From Mermis nigrescens (Eukaryota; Nematoda; Enoplea; Mermithida; Mermithidae), in the NCBI GenBank assembly GCA_036768485.1, contig JAVLUZ010000228.1:248001-312000 (forward strand): a DNA stretch of 64,000 bases, in the 5' to 3' direction. Of this stretch, positions 1 through 11,340 are shown one piece after another. Made by a program: the position numbers and the translations under genes. A model generated the notes under the pieces. It searched no databases. It was not told the DNA's origin and saw only the letters and a program-made list of their open reading frames with translations. Each line of letters opens with the position of its first letter. The stretch's first letter is position 1.

Positions 1-574
1 ATATTGACAATGATAGGAGTTGAATATTTAAAGTTTTACCTGCTAAAGCATTTTACCTACACCTTTTGTAAACTGAAATATTGTCATTATATTGATAATT
101 TCAACACTTTTTGTAGAGCTTCAAATGGTCTTTTATCATTTGTGAGTTGTCACATAGCCTAAGAATAGAAAAACCAGTGAATAAACTTCAGTACGTGGAA
201 TAAGAAAATAAAAAGACTAAAAGTTTGGGTTACTGTAATTGTATCTTGATACACATTAGCATTTAGATAACATGAATAAATATGCTCAGTATCTTAAACT
301 GTATCATAAACATTTGTTTTTGACAAATTTTTAGATTCTATTTAATATTTTATCTTCTGAACAACATAAGCATGTTGCTTTCTCCGAAATTGCATCTTGA
401 AAATTTGGTTGAAACTTTTAAACAAATTTAGGTTTTGCTTGGGCTTAGGAATTTGAGTGTTTTAGTTATGGTATATTAAATTTTTTCATCAGGGGAAGGA
501 ATTTCCCCTCTGACTACGCCAATGGTCAAGCAAATGCTGCAGGGGGTCAAAAATTCTCTGGGGGGTCAGTCAGG
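1..574. other. AT-rich sequence, nothing recognised
   Basis: No coding family, RNA gene or clear repeat boundary is visible. A short G-rich patch lies at about 490-570, next to the repeat that begins at 575. Confidence 0.5.
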
Positions 575-722
575 ACTAGTATTGTAAAAGATTATGATTT
601 TTTCTAAGTTAAAAGATAAGATAACGATGAATTTTGAAATCTAGAAGATAAAGATAAAAAATTAAGAAAGATAAAGATAATTTGCAAGACAAAGGAATCA
701 AAAAGATAAAGATAAAGTGTAC
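575..722 (+). repeat. AAGATAAAG-rich dispersed element, copy 1
   Basis: Begins ACTAGTATTGTAAAAG and continues as interspersed AAAGAT repeats. The reverse complement of 48,981-49,130 matches it nearly throughout, so this is a dispersed element rather than an isolated simple repeat. The terminus ACTAGTGTTGTAAAAG is shared with the longer relative at 44,236-44,550. No coding capacity; the superfamily is unknown. Confidence 0.7.
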
Positions 723-1084
723 ATATGTAAATGTGGTCATCTGGATCCAGGACAATGATGTTTGTGAAGTGCAATAAATGAGAGTTGGTGATGTAAAGCA
801 GCCAACTGAATGCTCTAATTTTTACACCTGAGATCAAAGAGGTGATAGGCATTTAGCACACATATATGTGGGTTTTGGGGGCTTACCTGCGGTGACCCAC
901 ATACTACTATTACTGGCAGACTACTTCTTTCTTTTCACAAGCATCAAAACCCTGCTCTGTACGTCTGTACAAAGTATACATAGTCGCAACAGTTATTGAT
1001 TTTTTTCAAACTTCTTAATCTTTCCTAGGCTTGGACTTAGATTAACTCGGGTGCTTGTAGTAGTACTCCGGCTTAGATCCATAT

Positions 1085-1365
1085 CACTCCCGCTTACTTA
1101 GGTTGATATACAGGCATTAGTTTGGGCCGCATGCCATAAGGTTTACACAATTGTTTTCTTTTCTTGTATTACAATAAAACTTGAATGCATCTAAATGTAT
1201 TTCACGTCAAACCTGCATTTTGGATTACATGCTAACTTATGTACATACTTTATCTTTTTTGCAAGATAAATTCCTATCAAAAAGATAAAGATAACCCGTG
1301 ATGTTTCCAAAAGATAAAGATAAAAAAAATAAAGATATCTTTATCTTTATCTTTATCTTGCTACC
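1085..1365 (-). repeat. AAGAT-rich element, longer variant
   Basis: The reverse complement of this stretch matches 44,255-44,550: an AAAGAT-rich half followed by a unique part ending near a GTTGATATACAGGCATTAG segment. The two are inverted copies of one longer repeat that shares its simple-sequence core with the copy at 575-722. The rest of 723-1,084 holds nothing recognised. Confidence 0.65.
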
Positions 1366-4300
1366 ACCCATTCCTGTATGTGCATACCCATTTATATGTC
1401 TCTGACACCGAGAAATAACTGATGCAAGTTGTGAAATTATAATTTTTTTAATTTTCAAAATTTTCTCTATTTCAGCCAGCCAAAATGGCTAGAATGGTTT
1501 TCAATTCCAGCAGGTTTTGGCTATATTTGACGCCCATGGTCAGGTTTGATTTTGATTAATTTTTACTTGTTCGGAAATATTATTTTAATTAGTCATTCTT
1601 TTAATAAAATTTACATTTTTTTCTGGCACAATATTGACTTTTGGACAAAATTTTTGAAATTTTTTTGCTCTTTTTAGCTTTTTTGCTCAAAATTTAGAGT
1701 TTCCTACTTAACAATCATTGTATAATGCAAAAACATATTATCATTCTCATGCCTGTGAGACCTCTCCCAGTTTGTGGGGAGGAGGGGGTGCATGGCAAAA
1801 AATTGGGATTTTTGGTTCCGATGTTGGTCAAGGCAGGGGTGGGGTTGAATGCATTTTTAAAAGTGCCAAAAATGCGTTAAAAACACTTTAAAAGTAGCTC
1901 AAAAAGAGTGTCAAAGTGCTTAGATAGAATTACATTAAAATTGTCTTTTCTTAAGAAAAATCGATTTTTTATGAAAAAATTTACTACCAGCTTTTGGACA
2001 ATTTTTGTCACTTTTTTCCAATTTTTGCTGAAAATCGAAATTTCGTGCTTCGATTCCACTTTCTGGGGGCATGGGTTGTGAAATTTTCATTTTCAATTGG
2101 TCCGGCCAGTGGAGGTAAAATTGCTAATCCCATGGAGGTGTTTAATAGTTTTTTAGGCGGATGAAAATTTTCTGGGTAAGGAGGGAAACCTAATAAAACT
2201 GAAAATTTTTGAGAAAAAATGATTTTATCCCAATAGGCTTCAAAAGCTGACATTTTCTGACCACGTTTAAGACAAACTTATGCAGAATAACAATCCTATG
2301 GAGCTAATGTGCATATTCATATGACATTAAAGTATGCTTTGTCTAACAGAATACATCTTACGCATTTGCAAGCAACGTAAATCAGTAGAGACTTGAAAAT
2401 TTTAGGATGGGATGGCAAACATTTAAACACATCTGTCCTGATTTTGCAGCAAATCCAGGATGAAAAATTTTTCAATATCTTGCTAGGATTTAATTGTTGA
2501 CTTTTTTTGTTTTTTTCTAGAATTTTTATAGTGCTCAAAGAGAAACATGGAAAAATGGTTTTCTAATACCAATATCATTAAGACCATTTTTTCACCTTTG
2601 AAAATCTTGCATCTTCCTTTTAGAATTTTGGTTCTGTCCATCCATGGTTTATATGAAAGCCAGTATATCTGCATGTACATTGCAATAATTATGAAAAAGA
2701 TCCAGATTTGTTTAATCCATTCAGATTGTGCAATCAATCACAAGGCAAGCCAGGCTAATATCTGACTTGCACAATAAGGGCTATAATAATTTGCCCAATA
2801 TTGCCTCAACTCAATGTCACTGATATTGGATGGTAAAAATAAACAGCCAGATGTTTATATCTAGGTTAAATAGCAGTAAATATATACCAAAATGTAATGA
2901 TTTTTTGAATAAATTGATTTTCTTCTCAATTTTTCTCAAGTCAAGATAAAATGAGAAGACAATTCTTACATGAAAACTCATAGCACTAAAAATTTAGTGC
3001 ATTTGTATTGAAACACCATAAGAATTTTCACACATATAAATGGAAAATTATATATATCTGCCTAATCTTCATGTCTACATAATCTAATATAAACAGTAAT
3101 ACAGTATATACGAACTGTTCTTTGACAGGTATTGGATGACATTTACTTCCATATTTGTGAATCAGACACATAAGTCACTCCATTGGTCATGCAACACATT
3201 ATGGGCAGAAGATTATCCTTTTCACAAAAATCATGCGCTGCAAAAAAGAAGCCAAAAAGCTATGGAAAGATCCTATTTCTGGACATGCTCATTGTATTCT
3301 GCAATTAGTAGACACCTAATGCTCAGCTATTGGCCAACAATGGCCTACATCTGAATTGTAATGGGCAGCAGTTTTATCAGACAATTGTTGAGGATGCATT
3401 GTAAGCGGTGGAAAAGAAGAAATCACATTATTATCTTGTTTAATGATTTTAAAAATGTATCACTGTAATTTGCATGTGCACACAAAAGGAGTGAGGGATA
3501 GGGTTTTTAGTCTCCACTGAAGGGTCAAACAAACAGGTACTGTTTGGCAATGCTTAGCAACTGAACAGTTCCTGCATTGGTGAGGTTAGAAGTCAATTCT
3601 AAAATCTATTCCTTCAATAAACAAAAGAGCATAATGTGGATAATTTAATATTACAAGAAAAATAAATCAAAAAGTGTTGAACTATGGAAAACTTTAATTT
3701 TTGAAAAACCAATTACCTGATACTTATTGGTTCTACAAAATCTGAGGAAGTGGTAATACCCCCTTCTCATGCCCCTTCCTATGCCCTTTTATGATTTTCC
3801 GCATCATTTTCTTAAGGACAAAAACAATAATGTTATAAGTTTCCAATGCACACTTTTACATACCATTTACTCAAAAAATGCCATAAACTGTGTCAAATGG
3901 TCTGAAAAATAGAACTTTATTGCTGAATCCTCTCTCTCCTTTGTACAAAAAATCTGAGATGGCAAGATGCGTGATGAACAATTTCTCAATGACATTTATC
4001 CTCACTTATTGCTACTTTTCTAACTCCATTAGCTAGAAATCACAACTATGGATTTCCTTAATGACCTAAACCACATTTTTGTGTCATAAACAGTGTGTAG
4101 TAAGCAAAAGTTTTTTATACTTTTTATATACTGCATTTATCATGTCAATCACTGAGTGAAGATTTGAACAGCTGATTATTAAAATTTGATTAATAAACTG
4201 TTTACCCTTTTTTCAATTTCAAAGCCAACTGTGGTGAGTAATCAAATTATAATTTCAGGCAGCTTCAACATGGAGTATCATTGTTATATTAGTTGGTAGA

Positions 4301-4620
4301 TTGGTACATTGTACATACACGGACAGCAAACATGCATCAGTATTAGGTAAAAAAGCAAAATGATTCTGCAAACTGGAAGATACTCAATTAGTCATTTATA
4401 GCATCAGTAGTTAGGTTGTCACCCTAGATTTGTCAATGTTATAACATAGCATATGTTATAGCATTAGCGGAGGGACTCAGAATCTGTGATCTGGCTTTTC
4501 TGCTTTCCTCAGGGTGCAATGCTGTAGAATAGGCTGTGTTGTAGCATAGGGAGGACCCAAACCTGTCTGGTATTGGGGCGCATCCAGGACAGGGCAGGGG
4601 GAAATTTCCCTGGGGGTTGG
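1366..4620. other. Intergenic stretch without recognised genes
   Basis: Only short open frames occur here and none resembles a known family. The interval contains a worn MITE at 2,538-2,655 and a G-rich patch at 4,560-4,620, otherwise AT-rich unique-looking DNA. I see no RNA gene. Confidence 0.5.
2538..2655 (-). mobile_element. Degraded copy of the GTGGGC hAT-like MITE
   Basis: The order of words (GAGAAACAT, AAATGGTTTTCT, AAGACCATTTTTTC, CCTTTGAAAATCTTGCA, then a TTCTGTCCATCCATGG end) parallels the half of the MITE that is well preserved at 57,600-57,700 and 34,910-35,030. Termini and target duplication are lost, so this is an old partial copy. Confidence 0.5.
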
Positions 4621-4624
4621 GGGC

Positions 4625-5215
4625 AGATTCAAAGAGCTATAACTCAAGAGCCAATGGTCAGATTGAGCTGAAAATTCCAGAGTTTGTTAGGTATATATAG
4701 GCATGCTATATAAGAAATTTTAGCGCATAGCCTACAGTATACTAATTTACTTAACACTTGCTCATATAGTACTATAACTTTAGAAATAGAGAGTGGATTG
4801 GGTTGAAATTTTCATAGTAGGGTGAGTTTATGTTGCATGTGTTATCTTATTGTTATCCGCATGTAATTCACAGTATGCAAATTTTAGTTCAAACTTTCTC
4901 ATGTAGCAATATAACTCAAGAACTAATGAGCGGATTTTGTTTAAATTTTCAGGATATTATTCATATAGGCAAGGCATGCTATTTAAGTGCACAAGCTTAA
5001 AGTATGCTGATTTCAGTTTAAACTTTCTCATGTATGCACTATAACTCAAGAACCAATGAGCAGATTTTGTTTAAATTTCCAGGATATTATGCATATAGGC
5101 AACACATGCTATGTACATAATTTTAGCGCACAGCCTACAGTATACTAATTTACTTCACACTTTCTCATATAGCACTATATTTCAAGGACTAGAGGGCAGA
5201 TTTTTGAGGTACATT
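4625..5215 (+). repeat. Tandem repeat of ~115-150 bp diverged units
   Basis: A core containing ATAACTCAAGAACTAATGAG followed by a TTTGTTTAAATTTTCAGGAT-like segment recurs at about 4,637, 4,751, 4,898, 5,030 and 5,163, with shared inter-core words such as CAGCCTACAGTATACTAATT. Units differ in length and are diverged. No ORF spans them. Confidence 0.7.
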
Positions 5216-5221
5216 GGGTAT

Positions 5222-5345
5222 ACTTAGCTCTGCTAAAGTATTTGCTTAGGTATAAGCACAACCTCGTGTATAAGCACAAGTTAGCTTTTTTGGGCTTGTA
5301 AAAATGAAAAAAAAGTTTGCCTTATGCATAAGCACAACAATCAGC
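5222..5345 (+). repeat. Possible pogo/Tigger-like terminal sequence
   Basis: Contains GGTATAAGCACAACCTCG followed by a second TATAAGCACAAG and a third related TGCATAAGCACAAC. The doubled TATAAGCAC pattern around CCTCG resembles terminal repeats of pogo/Tigger DNA transposons. No partner terminus was found, so this is a weak suggestion. Confidence 0.3.
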
Positions 5346-5640
5346 AAGTTATGTCTGTTAGTAAGTTATAATAGTTTTTAGCTTTTATTTAGTATATAGT
5401 GTAGGTTTCTGTGTGGCGCACATATTTTGTTTTTATCACCCTGCCAAATAGTTCGTTCACATCCTGCTCATAATCTTTATTTATTTTTGGTCACCTTCAC
5501 ATGCTACCATGACATATAACAGAATACACTACTCTTTATGTTGATAAGTACCAAATGTTATGTGTGCAAAGCTAGTACTTTTTGTGTTCTTGATTTTTGA
5601 TAAGCATGTTTTATTTTTTTGCAGCTGCGTATCAAACAAC

Positions 5641-5799
5641 ATGGATGGATCAGAGGACAACACAATTTTTGATATATGTGAAACTATAAACAAAATGGGT
5701 TTGGAGGACAAAGAAGATAAAATTATGCAGGATTTGGATTTGTTTTATGCTCATTATGTGCCGGTTGATATGGAACCTACCCTTGTTGGAATATTTTAA
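5641..5799 (+). CDS. Small acidic exon-like ORF, unknown
   Basis: A 52-codon frame from ATG at 5,641 to a TAA at 5,797. It is preceded by a polypyrimidine tract and an AG (TTTTTTTGCAG ending at 5,624), which looks like a 3' splice site or trans-splice acceptor 16 bases before the ATG. The product is acidic and begins MDGSEDNTIFDICETINK; no domain is recognised. It could be the last coding exon of an unseen gene, or a transposase tail, because TATAAGCAC repeats lie upstream and the LTR element begins 118 bases downstream. Real coding status is uncertain. Confidence 0.35.
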   Translation: MDGSEDNTIFDICETINKMGLEDKEDKIMQDLDLFYAHYVPVDMEPTLVGIF

Positions 5800-5916
5800 T
5801 CTTTTTAATTACCAAGTTGTTAATTTTTGTTTGTGAGGCTTTATTGAATGTGTGCAATCTTACTTACTTTTCTCAGTATGCTGTCTTATCCCTAGGTAAT
5901 GTTATTTAAATGATAC

Positions 5917-6312
5917 TGTAACAGCATGCGGCTCAAAGATTAATTGCACATGATTCACACCATTACAGTATGCACGTGATTAAGTAAATGCACTATTCTC
6001 ACTTATTGTCTTATATAAGTAGCATATTGACCCAGGTGTATTTGGTGCTGTGATTTCTTGTATTTTTGGGAATATGTAAGAAGGCTTGTTTTTGTGTTGT
6101 ATTGTGCAGCTTGTTTTCTACCAGCTACTCATTGTCTAATTCACTCATCACATGTACTACCGTGTTACCTACACTTATGTACTCTAGGTACAGTAATTCA
6201 CTGAACGACTGAACGTACATGGTCGTAACAAATAGTAATACTTTAGCCTATAGACAAAAATACTGATTTGTCCAGACTAGAATTATTACATTACTACTGC
6301 TAAAGCAATACA
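5917..6312 (+). repeat. 5' LTR of the Gypsy element
   Basis: Starts TGTAACAGCATG and matches the 3' LTR from 14,558 for the whole stretch visible before the gap. A TATA-like TTATATAAG at about 6,011 fits a pol II promoter inside the LTR; the other LTR has TTAAATAAG there. The end is set at ATACA (6,312) because a primer-site-like sequence follows, so the right boundary is approximate. Confidence 0.8.
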
Positions 6313-6313
6313 T

Positions 6314-6332
6314 AGGCGACCGCGCCAGATTG
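6314..6332 (+). promoter_or_regulatory. Possible tRNA primer-binding site
   Basis: AGGCGACCGCGCCAGATT starts one base after the inferred LTR end. It resembles primer sites complementary to tRNA-Arg 3' ends, which begin TGGCGACC, but the canonical TGG is not intact. Tentative. Confidence 0.35.
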
Positions 6333-6589
6333 CCTGTTGTTGAATGGTAAGCTATCTCCTGTTACCATATTTTAGCTAACACGTTTAGCTCAAACTAATG
6401 ACAGTCTCTTGACGTTTACAAATTTTCCCAAACGGAAATAACACAAACATGGACGTATTTCCGACTTTAAAAAAACAATGTACAGTAAAACGTCAACGGA
6501 TTTGAACAAATCCAAATTGAGTTCCCCACGGAAAATAATGTACCGACGTGTTTCCGATTTTTAAAAACAACGTAGAATAAACATCAACA

Positions 6590-7362
6590 GTGGATTCTAA
6601 AAAGAAATCCAAACCAAGTAACCTTATTGGACCATCAAGAAAAAGTTTGCAACTTTTAAAAACTCGTCAAGACTTAACTTTACCGACAACAAGCTCAAAT
6701 ATGCTTGATCCAAATGCACTAGAACAAATTATACGTGACACTCTAGGCGAAGTTGTAGGACAACAACTACAAACTTTTCAAAACACGGTACAAAATGCGA
6801 ATCCAGACATAAACAATATCCGTTTATCAAATGTGCAAAATAATTTGGGATTAAGCGTCATACGAGCTCCTCAGTTTTTTTCTAGCAACCTAGGAGATTT
6901 GAGCAATTCTTAGCTTTGCAAGGCATCCACGACACAGACAACAAATTAAAACGCATGGCATTGGAATCCTCTTTAAGCGGCCAAGCTTTAGCAACCTATG
7001 AGGACATAAAGGACTCACCTTTACCACACACATACGATTTCTTCAAAAACGTGCTCAAATTAGTGTTTCCTGACAATTGTGACTCAGACATACAGCAGCA
7101 GATTCTCATGGAATGGAAACAAAAGCGCACAGAAAAAGTTTCTGAATACTTAGTTGAGCTGAAACGCTTAGCTAAATACGCTTATCCAACGTTAGACACA
7201 GATGCTCAAGATACAATTGTTAAACCTGTATTTTTGCGAAGTTTGACTGCAGACATACGTGATGCTATAAAATTTTGTGAATTTTCAACACTCAAAGAAG
7301 TGTTAAAAGCAGCAACTTACGCTGAGATGCAAATTGTTTGGGAAGACATGACCCATTTCTAA
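6590..7362 (+). pseudogene. gag: Gag polyprotein remnant (Gypsy element)
   Basis: Two adjacent frames, 6,590-6,913 and 6,916-7,362, cover the Gag region and are separated by a TAG stop at 6,911 and a frame change. The first is N-terminal and polar. The second carries the helical capsid-like retrotransposon Gag core: WKQKRTEKVSEYLVELKRLA, then a segment ending in FLRSLTADIRDA, which is typical of Ty3/Gypsy Gag. A new frameshift near 7,340 breaks the link to the zinc knuckle downstream. Gag would package the RNA into cytoplasmic particles. This copy cannot make a full protein. Confidence 0.8.
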
Positions 7363-7595
7363 CTATTCAAAACTCACCAAACAACTTCAAAAACGTGGTA
7401 GAAAAAATGGTTAAACAACTTAAATTGTTGACGTCAGTCACTCTGCAAAATTCACAGACAAATTGTCAACCAAACGTCCATACACAAGTAGAACCACATA
7501 CACAATTACAATCATATTGACCAAATGTTCACCTGCAGAAATTCTGCAGAATTTGTTAAAAAACGAACCATAACACAAATGAATGCAAATTGAGA

Positions 7596-7637
7596 TGCAG
7601 AATCTGTTCGCGCATGGGTCATGAAACTCAAAACTGC
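7596..7637 (+). pseudogene. CCHC zinc knuckle of Gag (nucleocapsid)
   Basis: One frame spells CRICSRMGHETQNC, a perfect C-x2-C-x4-H-x4-C knuckle that binds RNA in nucleocapsid proteins. It is too short to appear as an independent gene and lies in a different frame from the capsid-like part, behind several breaks. It marks the C-terminal end of Gag, so the glycoprotein-like block that follows begins after Gag. Confidence 0.85.
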
Positions 7638-8397
7638 AGATACGCGAACTCAACAGAAACAAATCGAGCTTATACCACACAAAACCAACCTCGCAGCTCA
7701 AATCAGCACTTCAACTCGTCGGCCACAACAAAATTTTGACAGGCAAACAGTCCCAAACACAAACACAAAATCAATGCAAAAATTGCACTCAAAATTGCAT
7801 AAACGTACTAGATTTGAACGCAATGATTCAAATCATTTTATCACTGAAAATAAAGACGTAACTCCAATTGCAGATCCAAATGTCACCAAACAGATTGTTT
7901 GTGGCGATGACAAATTAATATTTTCATTCAACAGGAGGACCAAATTTTGGAATTAGCTGCAATCAAGCAAAATGGCAATTTTTTATCGCTGGCCATTGTT
8001 GAAAAGCCAGTCAATCCAATTCTATCGACTGAACCAGATAAATTGGAGGAGGCTCTGCTGACTAAAATTTGCCTGCAAAAATTAGCAACGGAAGTACCAA
8101 ATTCACAGATTCTTCCTTCGACAAAACGCCGTTCATTATCACTTGATGCAGGTCCATTCGCAAGATGCAATTTTGTCAGGTTGCAAAATATTCCTAAATT
8201 TTTGCATAATTGACACACTCAGAAGTTGGTTTCATCAACTAATTGTCAGGAAATCTATTCGCATCTGCCTTGTTTGGTTCAAATGAAAGTTCCGCATCGC
8301 CAACATGGTGACAAAAATTGTCAAAGACGTCTCGACTTTGCTTCCAAATCCGCCAGAAAGCTAGAAATGTGAGAACTTTCCTGTTAAAAATAATGAA
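7638..8397 (+). pseudogene. Linker after Gag, broken frames, unknown
   Basis: Frames at 7,621-7,956 and 7,947-8,213 are open, basic to neutral and glutamine/asparagine-rich. I recognise no domain. They may be the C-terminal tail of Gag or the start of the next product. The composition (CAAA-rich plus strand) is the same as the rest of the retrotransposon, so the stretch looks native to the element. Confidence 0.45.
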
Positions 8398-10301
8398 TTG
8401 TTTAAAGCTAAAAACGTAAACAGTGAAAGTAATAAAGATCGGAAAATCAATGGAAGTAAAAATTCCAAAAAGAATTGTTCTTTCACAAACTTAGTAACAT
8501 ATCAAAAAACAGTCAAATTTAAACCAGTTTCAGTCAAAACTATTTGCTCTTTGTTTATTGCGTTATGTTTGTCTTTTATGGGTGCGGAATTGAATGCTTT
8601 TCAAATATGTACCCGTACTTCTCACGGCCACCCGATCAAAATTCTGAAAATTGTTAGTTGTAAAATACCAAAAATAAAACGCGATCCAGTCACTTTATTG
8701 GGTTTTCTTTTTGGACCAATAACAAAACCGAGTACATCTATAGCTTATAAGTGCAGTGTAAAATCGCATACTGTGTGTACAAACACTGGCTTTTTGGATC
8801 TTGTGGCATAACGCAAAATGAGAGAAAAAACGAGAAAATGACTGTCTTGCATTGCAAAACACTGATAGAAAGTAAACACGATTCTGATCAGAATTTGACT
8901 CAGATTAAACCTAACCTGTGGGCTTCTCAAAATGTTTCAAATGTAAACTATAACTGGCGTTGTGTTGATTATTGTAACACCGTACTTAATGTATTTATCA
9001 AAATTGGCAAAATAGCTACATTTAACGGACATGTACTGCTCAGCAATTTAGCAGATGTAAGCGCGTGCAATCCTAGTTTAGGATACTGTATCATAGATAA
9101 CAGCGTACTTATTTGGGGAAAATACTAAGTTACATCACACGTGTCCTTAAGAATTTAAAGGCGTTTACAACATAACACTTGCAGACGCACACTTAGTCAT
9201 TGAAGAATTACAAGGTGCGTTTAGTTTGAAAAACGTTTTTTCAACCCAAATTGCCGTCAATTAATAAATGCGCTAGACACAGACCAAGGTGTCTTAATTA
9301 AAATACATCACATTGAGGAATTCAAAACACATTCAAAAAACATGCAATCAGTTCTAACACAAAAAGAGAACAATCCTGTAAACGCTGAACTGAATTTTCT
9401 TGAAGAAAAAATTTCACAATTTGAAATGCAGAATTTTCGAAATATTTGGCAAGAACTATGCTGACAAGCGCAGAGACATTTGGATTTAGTTTGGCAACTA
9501 CTTAAACTTGACACCACTCTAGGTATTCGAGCATTCTTACAACGCACTGACGTTACTGCAGAATTTTGGGGAGACACCATCATGATATGGCCATGTCAAA
9601 ATATTGACAACATAACTACACACACAAACTACTCTGCAAATGGTTATTGTTATCTGTACCAACTAATAAATGTGCAAAACAAAACGATGTTCATAATTCC
9701 AGGTAGTTCAGACATTACAAAAGAAAGTCCGTTAGTACCATGTGAAAATTAAAAAATTCGATTTTGGAAGGAAAAAAACGTGTGGAAAACGCAAATGGGC
9801 AAAGCGCATGTTAGCGAGATACCGATTCAAATTATGTGGAATGGTAATTATACTTTTTACGACTTCAACACTCCATCCCTTTATCAAGGAGACATTGAGA
9901 ATATTGAGTTATTTGACACTCATACTTTACAACAGTACGCAATCCTTACATGATTCATTCATGATATGGTCAATCAATTAATTAATTACACATCCAGCAT
10001 GGCGCTTAGATCAAAAGCCGTATATGAAATGTTAACAGGAGGTGGCAAGGCCATAGGCAAAACGCTTAAAGGTGCTGGAACAGCCATCAAAGGTCTTTTC
10101 GTAATGGCACAGAAAAGTACAACAGACAGAATAAATAATTTGCTGAAAGGACCCCTGCAGGTTACAATAAACATTGTTTTAATAATAGTTGTTATTGGTG
10201 CTTTACTTTTTAGCGTTTGTCTACATTTGAGCACAATTTGGCTTTCTTTTTCAAAAGAAACCACAGTCCTCAACGGCAACGCAAAATCCTACACTTGGTG
10301 A
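8398..10301 (+). pseudogene. Envelope/glycoprotein-like block between gag and protease
   Basis: Several broken frames (8,398-8,811, 8,751-9,128, 9,480-9,752, 9,966-10,301) together look like a membrane glycoprotein. An N-terminal hydrophobic stretch (about 8,542-8,580) could be a signal peptide. Cysteines and N-x-S/T sites are spread through the middle. Near the C-terminus comes a glycine/alanine/lysine-rich amphipathic stretch (about 10,038-10,097), then a single strongly hydrophobic 21-residue segment (10,161-10,223) and a short tail. Such an architecture is known for viral fusion glycoproteins captured by LTR elements. Stops and frameshifts at several points mean it cannot be expressed. 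No homology search was possible; the glycoprotein class is unknown and the call rests on architecture only. Confidence 0.5.
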
Positions 10302-10308
10302 AGCATTA

Positions 10309-10563
10309 TTGCAACTCACAAATCTGACAACAGCAGGTCAGACAAACAACCAAACAAACAGTCACACACGCAAATGTAAAAACAATACGCAAAAAACTAT
10401 AACACCTAACGTTGCATCACTAAACGTATCGCAAGCATCAGTGCAAACAACCAACAGACGATGTCCGCACATGCTAGTTCGCATTAATGATGCCGTGATA
10501 GCAGAAGCTATGATAGATTCAGGCGCTTCTTACACACTTATCGTCGATAACAAAATCATTTAG
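10309..10563 (+). pseudogene. Aspartic protease remnant (pro)
   Basis: The frame contains MIDSGASYTLI at about 10,510-10,542, with the D-S-G-A catalytic loop (10,516-10,527) of retropepsins, preceded by a beta-strand-like stretch. The enzyme would process Gag and Pol. The frame ends in TAG at 10,561, well before RT. About 850 bases of broken frames (10,564-11,420) follow, covering the remainder of the protease and the start of Pol. Confidence 0.75.
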
Positions 10564-11340
10564 CAACTCCAAAACATTCAAATTTTGCCAACTACTGTAA
10601 AACCCTATGCAGCAAACCATTTGCCTATTGAGCTTTTAACTGCACTTTTATTACAGTCAAAGTCGCTGACATTGAAGAAGTGATTGTGGTGCAAATTCAA
10701 GAAAATTGCACAGCATCTTGGTGCAAACTTTTTGCACCGTTTCAAAACTTATGCTGTGAACAACGAACAATCCTATGTCATTTTTAAAAATGAGAAAATT
10801 CTGTGTACCGGACTAAACTTTTGTTTGCCTAAAAACAGAGGTGAAATTTATCTTGCCAATTCACTCATTTTCTTACGGCAAACTATCACTGAATTCACTG
10901 TGCCCGTTTCAACACTTTACACTGACACAGAAGCAGTACAGTTCATTCCAAACAAACAACATTTCGAAAAATCATGCATCTGTCTTGCATTTGTGGTTTG
11001 CAAACCAATTAACAGTTGAATTCCTATACAAATTTTAAATTTGCTAAATAACGAGATCCTGATGCACAAGGACTCGCACATAGGCAACATAAAAGTGTTA
11101 CCAAAAAACAATTTATGCTCCATACGGTCACACTCAGACAAATTTATACGACCTACCAATCCTATGCTAGTTTGGTTAGCAAATGGAATAAGTTGAATAA
11201 GTTTTGAAAAAACTGATTTGACAAATATGGAACAATTATCATTACTCAAAATGCTTTTGCAATTTCCAAACTTGTATGCAAAATCTGCATCTGACACTGG
11301 AAAAACAATGCTGACCAAACACACCATAAACACAGGCAAT

